Source: Prorocentrum cordatum
Taxonomy: Eukaryota; Sar; Dinophyceae; Prorocentrales; Prorocentraceae
DNA: 64,000 nucleotides
Assembly: GCA_963575745.1 (NCBI GenBank)
Contig: CAUYUJ010020682.1
Location: 526,501 to 590,500 of the forward strand
Direction: 5' to 3'
Positions 21,441 through 33,195 of this stretch are shown here, piece by piece. The translations under genes were made by a program, and so were the position numbers. Within the stretch, counting starts at the first letter, position 1. Each line of letters starts with the position of its first letter. The notes beneath the pieces were generated by a model. The model was given only the letters and a program-made list of their open reading frames with translations, was not told the origin of the DNA and ran no database searches.

Positions 21441-22454
21441 ACGGCTTGCCAGGGTCGGACCCCGCCCGTGGGGGGGGGCATCGTCGGAGGTGGTTGCAAA
21501 GACGACGGCGACATGGACGGGTGTGGCTTGCACTTGTGCTCCCCCTCGTGCCCCCCTTGCGTGCAGGTTGGGTGCCCGCGCTCCCCACCTCCCCGCCCCT
21601 CCCTTCCCCCCTCCCTTGTCGGCCGCCTCTCTCTCTCTCTCTGCCGCTGGGCTTCTTCGCTGGATTAGAAAAGTGTTTCCTGCACCTGTGCGTCAGGCGC
21701 TCCAGGCTCCCAACGTCGGACAAAGTGGTCATCATCCAAGCCATAGTGCTGGAGCTTCTTTTCCGAGATTTGCCCTCCGCGGATTTGGCGGTGCGCCAGC
21801 GAACGTTGAGCGGCCGCACGGGCAAGTGCAGGACACAGGCCGAGGGATTGGCGATTGGCCTGCCAGCTGGGCCTCAATTTGTTGCTGCACTGCTGGGCGA
21901 GCAAGCCGCCTTCCAGCTTACCACCAGGCTGTGTGGTCTGTGCGCGTCTCGCGCACTTGCAGGGGCGCGCGCGCGGCTGCGAACTTTTCATGGCCGCGCT
22001 GGGCGGCTAAATGTTGAGGCCACGATGTTGGCTATGGGCCACAACCCAGGATCGCTAATGCATGGCCAGTGATGTAACATAACAGAGAGAGAGAGAGAAA
22101 GACAGACCGTCGTCGCCACTGGCCGCGTACCATCCTTGTTGCCCCCAGAGCTGCCCGATGATTCCTCATCGTGCTGGTGTTTCGTTTTGCCCGCGATGTC
22201 GCGCCCCTCATTGGTAAGCGCCTTGCCTCCTAGGATGGGCCCGTTCACCTGACGAGTTGTTGCAATGAGTCATGGCGCAATCCCTTGGATTATGTATTCA
22301 GCCGTGTCTTGGCAAGTTGGGGGTGGTGTTGGGCGGTACCATGTGACCGTTGAGGTTGTAGCTCAAGCCGGATTGCCCCTTCTTGCGGTGGTTTTTGGCA
22401 CGGCGTTGGTCATATGCAAAACGACGATCCCCAGGATCGCCACTGCCGAATCAC
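21441..22454. other. Low-copy DNA, no recognised gene
   Basis: A plus-strand frame (21317-22072) continues past the satellite and ends LMHGQ. A minus-strand frame (21665-21991) reads KKLQHYGLDDDHFVRRW. Both lack a recognisable family; either could hold an exon. The junction near 22085 is a GA microsatellite. Confidence 0.3.
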
Positions 22455-23090
22455 TTCCGGTTTGGTCATGATTGCGTCCGACGCTGTCATCACAACCAGG
22501 TTCTCTTCGACGCCCTGGCCGCTCGCCACGCCAGGGCGGATTTGGAGCGCCCTCGGCGATCGGCTGCTACCCCCGCGCGCCGCCAGGGAGGCCCCCCCCG
22601 GGGGCGAGCAGTGCGGGTCCCAGGTGGACGACTCTGGCCGCCGCTCTGCCGACGTCTACCTTCGACGGTGGCGCCCGCGTGGGATTTGTCCCCCACGTCT
22701 GGGTTGCGCGCCGATCTCATCGCCGCGCCGGCCGCTTCGTCGAGCGCGGCGACGGAGCGGCACGAGGAGTTCGAAAAGCAGCACCAGGACACCGCGCGGC
22801 TTTGCGCGGCACAGGGCTCCACCTTTTTCCTCGTGGTGGTGGAAACCGGCGACGGCGGGTGGTGCCGCGAAGCGCGCAGGGCCTTCGGGGTCCCAGCCAA
22901 GCGGGTGGCTGACGCACTCGCGCCACGGAGAAGACGCCGCAGCGGCTGCGGACCAACGCGCCCAACGACCCTCCGTTTCCCTGCGCAGGGAGAGCGCGCG
23001 GGCGGTGCTGCGGCGCCTCCAGACGCAGCGTGGAGGGGCGGAGGTGGCAGCGGCCCGTGTGGCCGCGGCCACGGCTGCCCCCATGGCAGA
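22455..23090 (+). pseudogene. C-terminal fragment of an RLE-type retroelement ORF2
   Basis: A restriction-like-endonuclease tail in shifting frames. In order: HDCVRRCHHNQVLFDALAA (a decayed Cys/His finger followed by the usual helix); SADVYLRRW (22650-22676) in a second frame, the PD-like start; WDLSPTSGLRADL with the conserved Asp (about 22683-22721); HEEFEKQHQDTARLCAAQG with the conserved Lys; then FLVVVETGDGGW. It ends, after another shift, in PSVSLRRESARAVLRRL (about 22969-23019). The last segment resembles LSVALHRATARQLRTAL at the end of the intact-looking ORF2 (33-38 kb), which supports one shared domain. The element is truncated at its 5' end with at least two frameshifts, and a pyrimidine-rich stretch follows. 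Domain identity is from motif order, not from a search. Confidence 0.72.
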
Positions 23091-24150
23091 CGACTTGTGT
23101 CCCGCAGAGGGCTCCCCCCATCAAGTCGCAGCGTGCTGGGTTCGGTCGGCCACCCCCCGAAGACCCCGACGGCCTGTCTCGCCGACTGCAAACGACCCCC
23201 CCCGGCGCCCACCGCCCACTCCACCGCCTCGCCTGCTCCGCCTGGACGGTGTCGCCGCCGAATGGTCCGTAGCCTCGGGTGGTCCTTCTCTCCCGGCCCC
23301 TGGCCCGGCCTGTTTGCTTGCGATTGCTTCCCTTCTCCAATTTCTTGCCTCCCTCCCTTGCCTTTCCTCCTGCTCCCTGCCCGCTGTCTCCGCCTGGCCC
23401 CTCTTCCGCCTGCCCGCCCGCCCCGCCGTCCTTGGCCTCCCGCTTGCGCGTTCGTCGTCGTCTGCCTGTTGTTCCCCTCTTCTCCCCTTTCCGCCAGCCA
23501 GCATAGCCTGCCCGGGACCGGCCTGGCGGCGCGTAGGACTCCAGAGCAGGGCCACGGGGCGATGTGCGCAGCCAGCACCGCGCACAATGATAACTGCAGG
23601 CGACATGTTCCGACAGCGAGATAGAGAATCGTGGTTGTAACATCATTGCCGACGGGGTTGCTCACATCCTGGATGCCAAGGCTGGCGCGAGTGCCAGGTA
23701 TTCCCGCCCGCCACCCAGGCAGCGAAATTCGGAGGCCTTCGCGTGGTTTGGGATGTGGCCCCACCCTCCTGCCGAATTAGGACCCGACCCTCTTTTTGCG
23801 AGGTCATCGTTTTGAGTGCGTTTTGTCATATCGATCCTCCCGCCTCCTCGTTCTCCTGGGTCCCCTGTTTCTTTCGTCGACAGGCGTGCTCTGATTAGGC
23901 CGATCGGATTCCGGGGGGGCTTATCCATCTCCCGCGACACCTCTCCGAAAGTGCGGGTTGGAGGGGGGTCATCCCTTTCCCCCGGGGGGGGGGTCCGGAG
24001 AGGAGCGGGGGGAATTCAAGGGGGGGGGCGGTTCCAGAGCGGGGAAAATTGGGTTTGACAGAAATCAAATGTACACAGAAAACGTTCTCTTCTTTACGTC
24101 ACGTCGGTTTTCGCTTCATCGCCTTCTTCCCTGGTAGTTGCCAGGACCCA
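23091..24150. other. Pyrimidine-rich then low-copy DNA, no gene
   Basis: 23230-23520 is strongly C/T-rich on the plus strand and could be the 3' region of the preceding retroelement. 23640-24100 has G-runs and no coding motif. Long frames on both strands are GC-driven. Confidence 0.4.
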
Positions 24151-24179
24151 CAACCGTAACCACGTGGCTGCGCCTCGCC

Positions 24180-25560
24180 GGGGAGATCCAGCGGAGCGAC
24201 GGTCAGTGCATTTCCAAACGGGACCTCGCCTCCCTTAGTGCTGCACGGCGTGCCACTGTCGCCCTGCCTGTGGGGCGTCCTGGGGGTTCCAGCGTGTTGG
24301 CGTCCTGCGCAGATCCACCTCGCCCTCCCTGTGATGTCACGTTCACAAGTGTCGCTGCGCTTCTCCGCACCTGGGGTGTGACCAGCGGGTTGGCGTCCCA
24401 CACGGATGCAGATGAGACGTCGCCGTCCGTGGGTGTTGCCATCGCACATTTGTCGCCGGTCTTTTGTGCTCATTGTCGCATGGGAGGTCCATCGGAGTGG
24501 CGTCCTGCGCATATCCATGCTGGTGTCAAGGCGTCGCAGGCTGTCGCGAGGTGTACAGTTACGAACGCTCCCCCACGCTCCGAGGGCCCTAGGGGGTTAC
24601 GCGGTTAAGGGGAGTGACTTCCAGCGCAGCTCAAAATGAGGCTTTGCCTGAATTCGGAGGCCTGGAGGCTGACGGCAACACCGATATCGACCGTGTGCTT
24701 CCACCGAGGGAAGATGTTCCCAATCTCAGTGATTGTGGTAATATTCGGGTTCCTACGTGGCCGGAATATTACCATCAACACCGAAAACTATGATCATGTC
24801 CCCCCCAGTGGAGGCAACCTCTGGTGCTGGTGCGGGTGCCCATATTTGGGCCTCCAATCCATGGGTTATTATTGCCCAGCGTTTGACTGCGTCACTCTCC
24901 CTTGCACCTGGGGGTCCAGCGGAGTGGCGTCGCACGCAGACCCAAAGAAAGGCCTCGCCCTCCCTGGGCGCTGCCAGGTGTACAGCCGTCGCTTCGGGGG
25001 GGATCCAGCGGAGGGGCGTCCAGCGCGGACCCAAACGAGACCTCGTCTCCGTGGGTGCCGCCACGCTTGCAACCGTCGCAACTCTCCCGCCCCCCTAGGG
25101 GGTTCAGCGGGGCCGGCGTGCAGCTGTCGTCACCCTGCCTGCGGCCTCGAAGGACCCAGCGGAACGAAGTCCGACGAGAATCTCCAAACGGGACCTCGCC
25201 TCCCCCCAGGGGGGTGCCAGGCATGGCAGCTGCAGCCATTTTCCAGCGCCTCGGGGGGGTGGGGCAGGTCCAGCATCAGGAACACCGGTATCGGGTTGGG
25301 AGGATGGGGTTTGGAAACATGATCAGATCATCCGTGTCATCGCGTACGCTGAAGGTTTTTCTTACACAGTCGTGCCCTGCATCTTCCCAACCCCATCCTC
25401 CCAACACGATCACTGCCTCTCTCATATTACAGGACCAGAAGAGGCCTCTTGCTCCCTGGGCGCTGCCACGTCCACGGCTGCCGCCGCTCTCCTGCGCCCT
25501 CCCCCCCTCTGGGGGTGCCTGGCGGAGTGGCGCCCCGCGCAGTTACGAGGGAGACATTGC
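24180..25560 (+). repeat. Divergent ~100-bp satellite, locus 2
   Basis: Repeated order of GGCGTCCTGCGCAGATCC, then GAGACCTCGCCCTCCCTGGG, a TGCCA segment, a GTCGC segment and GGTCCAGCGGAGTGGCGTC (clear around 24290-24520, 24910-25060 and 25430-25560), interleaved with non-satellite DNA. It is the same plan as 20735-21440 and the minus strand of 46702-48708. Confidence 0.65.
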
Positions 25561-25633
25561 CTCTCGTCTTGTGCTGCCGCGCGTGAATCTCAGCAGCAGT
25601 TCTGAGCCCATCGGGCTTCTCCCGCCCCTGCTC

Positions 25634-25690
25634 CTCCTCCTCGACTCCTCCTCCTCCTCCTCCTCCTCCTCCTCCTCCTCCTCCTCCTTC
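25634..25690 (+). repeat. (TCC)n microsatellite
   Basis: About 18 TCC units. Confidence 0.95.
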
Positions 25691-26408
25691 TCGTCAGACG
25701 GCAGCGCCGCCACCGCTGCAGGAGCCTGGGGACGCGCTGGGACTTCTCTCTCGTCTTCGTCCTCGTGCCCGCTCTTCGTCTCGTGCTCTTGGCCGCCCCT
25801 CTTCTCTTTCTCTCTGCAGCCAGTGAGCTCCTCCTCCTCCTCGCCTTCCTCCTCGGCCGCTGCCAGGAGGCACTGCCTCTGGCCATCTCCCCGGCCCCGC
25901 GGGTCGGGCCCCATGGACCGCGACCCCACGAGCACGGGGGCGTCTGTGGTCTGGCTGCCCCGCGCGGGACGCGTCCGTGCAACCGCGCATCCGCGGGATC
26001 GCGCTCCGGGATCCAGACCGCGAGGGCGTGGATCGGCGGCGAAGGAGAAGGGCTTCTCGGAAGGGTCGGAAGTCCCCTGGCCTTCTCAGAAGTTGTCTAG
26101 GCCTTCCCCGAAGACAGACAACAACTTCTCAGAAGGCGCGAGGGCTTCTGAAAGGTCCCGCCGCCTTCAGAGGAGGCCTTCTCCTCATTTCCCCCCCTCG
26201 CTCGCCGCCGAGTGGATGTGGACATGTTCGCCGCTCGCTGAGGTTCTCCCCGAGTTCTTTTCTGGCCTCGGCCTCTCCGTCTGTGTATGATGGCATTGCG
26301 ATGGGGACAAGCAATGCAAAGTAGATCGAATAATCACATAATAATGGAAACAGAGGAGTAGGAGGAGGGGGATCGGGAGATTGGCGATGAAGGAGGAGGT
26401 ATGGGGAT

Positions 26409-26545
26409 ACGGAGGAGGAGGAGGAGGAGGAGGAGGAGGAGGAGGAGGAGGAGGAGTGAGACTAGCGAGGTGGCGAGCGATGAGGAGATAGGAATGGAGG
26501 AGGAGGAGGAGGAGGAGGAGGAGGAGGAGGAAGAGAAGGAGGAGA
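26409..26545 (+). repeat. (GGA)n microsatellite
   Basis: GGA runs at 26412-26455 and 26495-26530 with an interruption; the plus-strand poly-Glu/Arg frame is its translation. Confidence 0.95.
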
Positions 26546-26601
26546 GAGACTGCCGAGGAAGGAGAAGGAGGGAGGAGGGAGGACGAGGAGACGCTCTTTG
26601 A

Positions 26602-26955
26602 GGACAGCCGCACTGCTTCCCAGACCGCGTTCTCTGGCACGCGCCATCTCGCCCTCTCGGGGAGGCCTGAGGGGCACGCCATTCGGCAGCTGCGTCGCTG
26701 CTCGGAGGCCCCGGGCGGGGAGGCCCTGGAGGCGAAGCCTCCTGCCCGACCGCGCCTCCCCAATGCCCCCTCTCTTCGCGGCCTCCTCGAGGACCCGCCG
26801 AAGGTGGACATCTTCTGGGTGGCGATCGAGCCTCGAGTGCAGTTTGGCGCGGAGGAGCAGCGCCCGTCCCAGCTGTGGCGTGGTCGTCGTCCACTCCTCT
26901 GCTGCGCGCGAGCTGAATCTGGAACGGCCTGGATGATGGGAAACAGACGCAGGGT
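26602..26955 (+). CDS. Possible exon of an unrecognised protein
   Basis: From 26600 a plus-strand frame stays open for over 100 codons and reads like an ordinary protein: EDSRTASQTAFSGTRHLALS near the start and PPKVDIFWVAIEPRVQFGAE at about 26792-26851. It is unlike the homopolymeric translations around it. The stretch is preceded by CTCTTTGAG, which could be a 3' splice site, and followed near 26950 by GACGCAGGGTGAGG, which could be a donor. There is no start codon at the front, so it would be an internal exon. No domain is recognised. The minus strand is also open here, so strand and reality are uncertain. Confidence 0.25.
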
Positions 26956-27239
26956 GAGGACAAGCAGGAGGAGGTTCAGGAATAGGTGTAGAGTTGGTGG
27001 AGAAGAGGCTGGAGGAGGACACGAAGGCAGTGCTGGAGTGAGAGGGGAAGGAGGAGTGGAAAGATCAAGGGAGAGAGGGTGGAGCCGAGGGATTGCAGAC
27101 CAACGACAGTTGAGGACGTGCAGCCCCCTATAGGGCACTGTCGCCGCTGAGCTTTTCACATGAATCATGCGCTTCGCCATGGACCAGCACTCGGTGTCCC
27201 CATCCTGAGGGTTGCCTGAACAAGGTTGACGCAAGAGTT

Positions 27240-28900
27240 CAGTTGCCCTGGTACTCCCTTTTAAAAACGCAGCACGTACCGTGATCAACACGTCCGCGTG
27301 AACACGGTGCGTGTTGACTCAACGTGTTGGCCCACGTTTTGGTGAGCATATCGCGCAAAACGTGCGGTGTCAACCTCCGTGTTGAGTTCCGTGCCAACAC
27401 GCTATGGGTTGCATTTTGCGCATCAGGGCGGCTGAGCGCAAGAGATGCGTACAAGCCTTTTTCGAGTAATGCGACCGCTTGGTACACGTACTGCAGCTCC
27501 GCGTCCCAGAGAAACGCAGTTGTATTTCACTTGCAGAAGACCTGCACACAGTTTTCCACAGTGGGGAGCCACGATGGGGAGGTCGTGATAGGGATAGGAC
27601 GATGGATAAGGGCAGGGTTTGAAATTGAGGACTAGCGATCTGGGAATCTAGACATAAGTATATGGGTCGGGATGGGGATAGGCATATGGAAATATGATAG
27701 GCATAGGGATGACAGGGATTGGGATAGAGGGAAAGGGATATGCGGCGTTGAATGTTAATTCGTCCCATGTCGCGGCGCTAAGCCATGCTAGTTTGGAAAC
27801 TTTCCCAGCCCGGCCCGATTGCTGAAGCCACCGCCAGGAGGATTACGCATTTCTCGAGGACAAGACGGCCATGCTCCAAGCATTGGATCGTGCTTTCGGT
27901 GGGCACCCTAGCACGTGCGCGCAACAAGGAAGATGGAGATAAGGGGAGGGGAATGATGCGGTGTGGTTGCTAGCTACTCCTTGATGTGTGCATGTGCCCG
28001 ACTACAGTGCGCATCCGTTCAACAACCGGCGTTTTGTCGGGCCACGTGAGGTTTCATCAATGCGCTTCATATTCGCTAGGTGTCCTAGCGCCTCCCTCCA
28101 ACGGAACGGCCAGGACCCGAATGTGACATCCCGAGTCACTCGGCCCGCTCATGGTCCTCCCTGCTCCCCCCCCACCCTCCCCTCCCACATGCTCCCTCCT
28201 CCTGCCTGTTCCCTTTTTTTTCACCGCTACCTCGCGCTCCCCCCGCTGGCCCCGCTGCCTCTTCGTTGCTGGCCCCCCAACGATTCACAGCCGTTTGGCC
28301 AGAGGCTGCGTGGCGGCACAGCTCCTCGTCCTGCTTGTTCCTCCTCCTCCTCCTTTCTCCTCCTCTCGCTGAGAGGAGAGGCAATATCAATACCATGCCA
28401 TCGTGCACAAGGGGTGCTCGAGGGGTGGTGTCCTGCTCGACGTCGGCGGGGACAGCGATCCCACGCCGCCCATTTGTCTCTGGCACACGCAGTGAAGTCT
28501 TGCACTCGCCAGTTCATGTGCCGCCGCCGTCGCCCGTCGTTGCGCTGGTCATCCGCGGTGCTTCCTGCTGTGGTCTGAGTCCCGGCCCCGGGCCTCCTCG
28601 CTCTGCAGAGTGAGAGCCGCAGCTTCCCCCCCCCCCGGCCCCCCACCCCCCGCTCTCATGCCACCCCCCTCGGTTTGAGAGCATCAGAGTTTCATCCCCC
28701 CCTCCCCTCCCTCCTCGTGCTCCGCATTCCTGCTGCTGCTACTCTTGCTCATCCTGTGTGTGCGTGCCCCTTTTTGTCTCTCTCTTTTTCTTTTTACCTA
28801 ACAGCGAGGACTGATAGGTTTCTAGTGGTCTCAAAAGAGAGCATCATGACTCGCCAGGGGGGTCTGGGCAGATGCCGGACGGGATCCGGGGACTCTTTTT
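27240..28900. other. Low-copy DNA with palindromic CAACACG words, no gene
   Basis: 27265-27410 carries many copies of GTGTTGA/TCAACAC and CGTGTT in both orientations, forming imperfect palindromes. 27580-27740 iterates GGGATAGG-like words. 28130-28400 is C/T-rich. Short frames do not show family motifs. Confidence 0.45.
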
Positions 28901-28917
28901 TTAGCCAACAGTAACGC

Positions 28918-29259
28918 ACTTCGTGGTCTTCGAGTTCCCAGAACTCCATTCTTGGGCATGATTTTGAATGCCCGGAACCAACTGTAGGCCACTTCGTGTT
29001 CTTCGAGTTCCCAGAACTCCATTCCTGGGCATGATTTTGAATGCCCGGAGCCAATTGTAGGCCACTTCGTGTTCTTCGAGTTCCCAGAACTCCATTCCTG
29101 GGCATGGTTTTGAATGCCCAGAGCCAACTGTAGGCCACTTCGTGGGCTTCGAGTTCCCAGAACTCCATTCCTGGGCATGATTTTGAATGCCCGGAGCCAA
29201 CTGTAGGCAGCTTCGTGTTCTTCGAGTTCCCAGAACTCCATTCCCGGGCCACATTTTGA
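28918..29259 (-). repeat. 73-bp tandem repeat, about 4.6 copies
   Basis: Units start ACTTCGTGNTCTTCGAGTTC at 28918 and 28991 and every 73 bp after, each with CCATTCYTGGGCATGATTTT. All minus-strand frames are open across it, producing repeats such as MEFWELEEHE. The unit length is not a multiple of three, so each frame is repeated every third unit. Confidence 0.95.
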
Positions 29260-29261
29260 AT

Positions 29262-31615
29262 GCTGAGGCAGGCTGAGGCTGAGGCTGATGCAGGCTGAGG
29301 CTGATGCAGGCTGAGGCTGAGGCCGAGGCTGAAGGCAGACTGAGGCTGAGGCTGAAGCAGGCTGAGGCTGAGGCTGAGGCAGGCTGAGGCTGAGGCTGAG
29401 GCTGAGGCTGAGGCTGAGGCTGAGGCTGAGGAGGCTGAGGCTGAGGCTGAGGCAGGCTGAGGCAGGCTGAGGCTGAGGCTGAGGCTGAGGCTGAGGCTGA
29501 GGCTGAGGCTGAGGCAGGCAGGCTGAGGCTGAGGCTGAGGCTGAGGCTGAGGCTGAGGCTGAGGCAGGCTGAGGCTGAGGCTGAGGCAGGCTGAGGCTGA
29601 GGCTGAAGGACAGAGGCTGAGGCTGAAGCAGGCTGAGGCTGAGGCTGAGGCTGAGGCTGAGGCTGAGGCAGGCTGATGCTGAGGCAGGCTGAGGCTGAGG
29701 CTGAGGCTGATGCTGAGGCTGAGGCTGAGGCTGAGGCTGAGGCTGAGGAGGCTGAGGCAGGCTGAAGGCTGAGGCTGAGGCTGAAGCAGGCTGAGGCTGA
29801 GGCTGAGGCAGGCTGAGGCTGAGGCTGAGGCAGGCTGAGGCTGAGGCAGGCTGAGGCTGAGGCTGAGGCTGATGCAGGCTGAGGCTGAGGCAGGCTGAGG
29901 CTGAGGCCGAGGCTGAAGGCAGACTGAGGCTGAGGCTGAAGCAGGCTGAGGCTGAGGCTGAGGCTGAGGCTGAGGCTGAGGCAGGCTGATGCTGCTGAGG
30001 CAGGCTGAGGCTGAGGCCGAGGCTGAGGCAGAGGCAGGTGATGCTGGGCTGAGGCTGAGGCTGAGGCTGAGGCTGAGGCAGGCTGAGGCTGAGGCCTGAA
30101 GGCTGAGGCTGAGGCTGAAGGCCGAGGCTGAGGCAGGAGGCTGAGGCTGAGCAGGCTGAGGCTGAGGCAGAGGCAGGCTGAGGCTGAGGCTGAGGCAGGC
30201 TGAGCTGAGGCAGGCTGAGGCTGAGGCTGAGGCTGAGGCAGGCTGAGGCTGAGGCTGAGGCTGAGGCTGAGGCTGAGGCTGAAGGCTGAGACTGAGGCTG
30301 AGGCTGAAGCAGGCTGAGGCTGAGGCTGAGGCAGGCTGAGGCTGAGGCTGAGGCAGGCTGATGCTGAGGCAGGCTGAGGCTGAGGCTGAGGCTGATGCAG
30401 GCTGAGGCTGAGGCAGCCTGAGGCTGAGGCCGAGGCTGAAGGCAGACTGAGGCTGAGGCTGAAGCAGGCTGAGGCTGAGGCTGAGGCAGGCTGAGGCTGA
30501 GGCTGAGGCTGAGGCTGAGGCTGAGGCTGATGCTGAGGCAGGCTGAGGCTGAGGCTGAGGCTGATGCAGGCTGAGGCTGAGGCAGGCTGAGGCTGAGGCC
30601 GAGGTTGAAGGCAGACTGAGGCTGAGGCTGAAGCAGGCTGAGGCTGAGGCTGAGGCTGAGGCTGAGGCTGAGGCTGAGGCTGAGGCTGAGGCTGAGGCAG
30701 GCTGAGGCTGAGGCTGAGGCTGAGGCAGGCTGATGCTGAGGCAGGCTGAGGCTGAGGCTGAGGCTGATGCAGGCTGAGGCTGAGGCAGGCTGAGGCTGAG
30801 GCCGAGGCTGAAGGCTGACTGAGGCTGAGGCTGAAGCAGGCTGAGGCTGAGGCAGAGGCAGGCTGAGGCTGAGGCTGAGGCAGGCTGAGGCTGAGGCTGA
30901 GGCTGAGGCTGATGCTGAGGCTGAGGCTGAGGCAGGCTGAGGCTGAGGCCAGAGGCTGAAGGCAGACTGAGGCTGAGGCTGAAGGCAGGCTGAGGCTGAG
31001 GCTGAGGCAGGCTGAGGCTGAGGCTGAGGCAGGCTGATGCAGAGGCAGGCTGAGGCTGAGGCTGAGGCTGATGCAGGCTGAGGCTGAGGCAGGCTGAGGC
31101 TGAGGCCGAGGCTGAAGGCAGACTGAGGCTGAGGCTGAAGCAGGCTGAGGCTGAGGCTGAGGCAGGCTGAGGCTGAGGCTGAGGCAGGCTGATGCTGAGG
31201 CAGGCTGAGGCTGAGGCTGAGGCTGATGCAGGCTGAGGCTGAGGCAGGCTGAGCAGCTGAGGCTGAGGCAGGCTGAGGCTGAGGCTGAGGCTGAAGGCAG
31301 AGGCAGGCTGATGCTGAGGCTGAAGCAGGCTGAGGCTGAGGCTGAGGCCGAGGCTGATGCTGAGGCTGAGGCTGAGGAGGCTGAGGCTGAGGCAGGCTGA
31401 GGCTGAGGCTGAGGCAGGCTGATGCTGAGGCAGGCTGAGGCTGAGGCTGAGGCTGAGGCTGATGCAGGCTGAGGCTGAGGCAGGCTGAGGCTGAGGCCGA
31501 GGCTGAAGGCAGACTGACGCTGAGGCTGAAGCAGGCTGAGGCTGAGGCTGAGGCAGGCTGAGGCTGAGGCTGAGGCTGAGGCTGAGGCTGAGGCAGGCTG
31601 AGGCTGAGGCTGTGA
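29262..31615. repeat. AGGCTG hexamer minisatellite, 2.35 kb
   Basis: Continuous AGGCTG iteration with regular interruptions (AGGCAGGCTG, GATGCAGGCTG, GAAGCAGGCTG, GGCCGAGGCTGAAGGCAGAC). The interruptions form a higher-order unit of roughly 100-230 bp, seen where GAGGCCGAGGCTGAAGGCAG recurs near 29320, 29910, 30430, 30600, 30800, 31105 and 31495. The 982-aa minus-strand frame is its translation (Ser-Ala/Leu-Ser/Pro-Gln alternation). No gene is inferred. Confidence 0.95.
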
Positions 31616-31769
31616 CTGCGACTGCCGTTGCCACTGCGACTGTCATCGCGAATGCGACTACGACTGCGAGAACAGGAGAATTCTGCAACTGGTTTCTCAT
31701 CTGAATCTTGAGGGGAATGCTTCCAGATATGCTCCTACACATCGCTGTTAGGTTGCTTTGCCGGGATAA

Positions 31770-32420
31770 TTTTGTTTCTCTCCCTCTCTCTCTCTCTCCC
31801 TCGATTTCTCGATGTCTCTTTCTCTCGTTTTCTGTTTGTTCTCTCTCTCTCTCTCTCTCTCTGTCGTCTTTGTCCTCGTATCCTCATTCGCATTTTACCT
31901 CCACTCGTCATCTTGTCCTGTTCCCTCGTCTTCGTCCTCGTCGTCATCCTTCTCCTCATCCCCTTGCTCATCCTCCCGTTCCCCCGCCACCGCACCGCCA
32001 CCTCCTCCCGTTCCCCTGCCACAGGAAGGTGCTGCAGTGCCGTGCGATTTGCCTCCGCAGTCTCCGGCCCCCTGGGGCCTGTCGAGGTTCAGGGGCAGCA
32101 CCTCCCCCTCCCATCCGCCTCCTCCTTGCCCCTTCTCTTCTCCACCGCTCTCTAGTGAATGGCGCACTCGCATGTTCGCATGTTCTCTTGCTCCTCTCTT
32201 CGTCGTCCTCTGCTGCATCCCCCCCGTTCATCCTTCTCTTCCCGCTTCCTCTCTTGCTCCCTCCCCCCTCCCTCGCATTCCTCCGCTCCTGCCCTTTGCA
32301 CTCCTCCTTTTCCTCCTCCTCCTCCTCCTTCTCCTCCTCCTCCTCATCTTTCTCCTTGTCCTCCTCCTCCTCCTTTTCCTCCTTTTCCTCCTCCTCCTTG
32401 TCCTCGTTTTCTTGTTACTC
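31770..32420 (+). repeat. Pyrimidine-rich block (TC then TCC)
   Basis: TCTC runs at 31780-31800 and 31838-31862, then CTCCTC-rich DNA to 32420, interrupted by mixed sequence at 32030-32220. The complementary purine block follows at 32618-33195. Confidence 0.85.
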
Positions 32421-32617
32421 CTCCTGGACCCCGTGCGGGCGTCAAAGGGATTGGCACGGCAGGTCCCTCCGCGACAGGTCCAGGAGAGAGGAGCCCCATG
32501 CGACAGCACCTTCCCCAACCCAGGGCCGCCACGACTGCTCATTGGAGTCAGCCCGAATTGGTGCCGAAGCGAAGCGAAGCGCTCTTCCTCCTCGTGTTCC
32601 CCCTCCCCCCTTCTTCG

Positions 32618-33195
32618 CCGATGAGGAGGAGGAGGGAGACAGGGAGGGAGAGAGGGAGGGAGGAGGGAGGAGGAGGGATAAGAGAGAAAAAGGACGATGA
32701 GGAGGGAGAGAGGGAGGGAGGAGGGAGGGAGGAGGGACGAGGAGGAGGAAGAGAGGAGGAGAAGGAGGAGGAGGAGGAGGAGGAGGAGAGGAGGAGGAGG
32801 AGGAGGAGGAGGAGGAGGAGGAGGAGGAGGAGGAGGAGGAGGAGGAGGAGGAGGAGGAGGAGGAGGAGGGAGGAGGAGGACGGAGAGAGGGAGGGAGGAG
32901 GGAGGGAGGAGGGAGAGGAGAGGAGGAGGAGGAGAAGGAGGAGGAGGAGGAGGAGGAGGAGGAGGAGGAGGAGGACAAGGGGAGGAGGAGGACGATGAGG
33001 AGGAGGGAGGGAGGAGGAGGGAGAGGGGAGGGAGGAGGAAGAGAGGAGGAGAAGGAGGAGGAGGAGGAGGAGGAGGAGGAGGAGGAAGGAGGAGGAGGAG
33101 GAGGAGGAGGAGGAGGAGGAGGAGGAGAGGAGGAGGAGGAGGAGGAGGAGGAGGAGGAGGAGGAGGAGGAGGAGGAGGAGGACGAGGAGGTGGAG
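32618..33195 (+). repeat. Purine-rich (GGA / GAGGGA)n block
   Basis: Almost uninterrupted A/G DNA: GGAGGGAGGGAGAGGGAGGG segments alternating with pure GGA runs (32765-32870, 32925-32972, 33055-33185). At least three repetitions of a ~150-200 bp higher-order unit are visible. Confidence 0.95.

Noticed and set aside
29262-31615. Regular interruptions considered as a CRISPR array
   Set aside because: There are no unique spacers, the unit is a hexamer, and the context is eukaryotic.
28794-31742. A 982-codon minus-strand frame (Ser/Ala/Gln/Pro-rich)
   Set aside because: It is the translation of the AGGCTG hexamer and the 73-bp repeat; no non-repeat protein sequence supports it.
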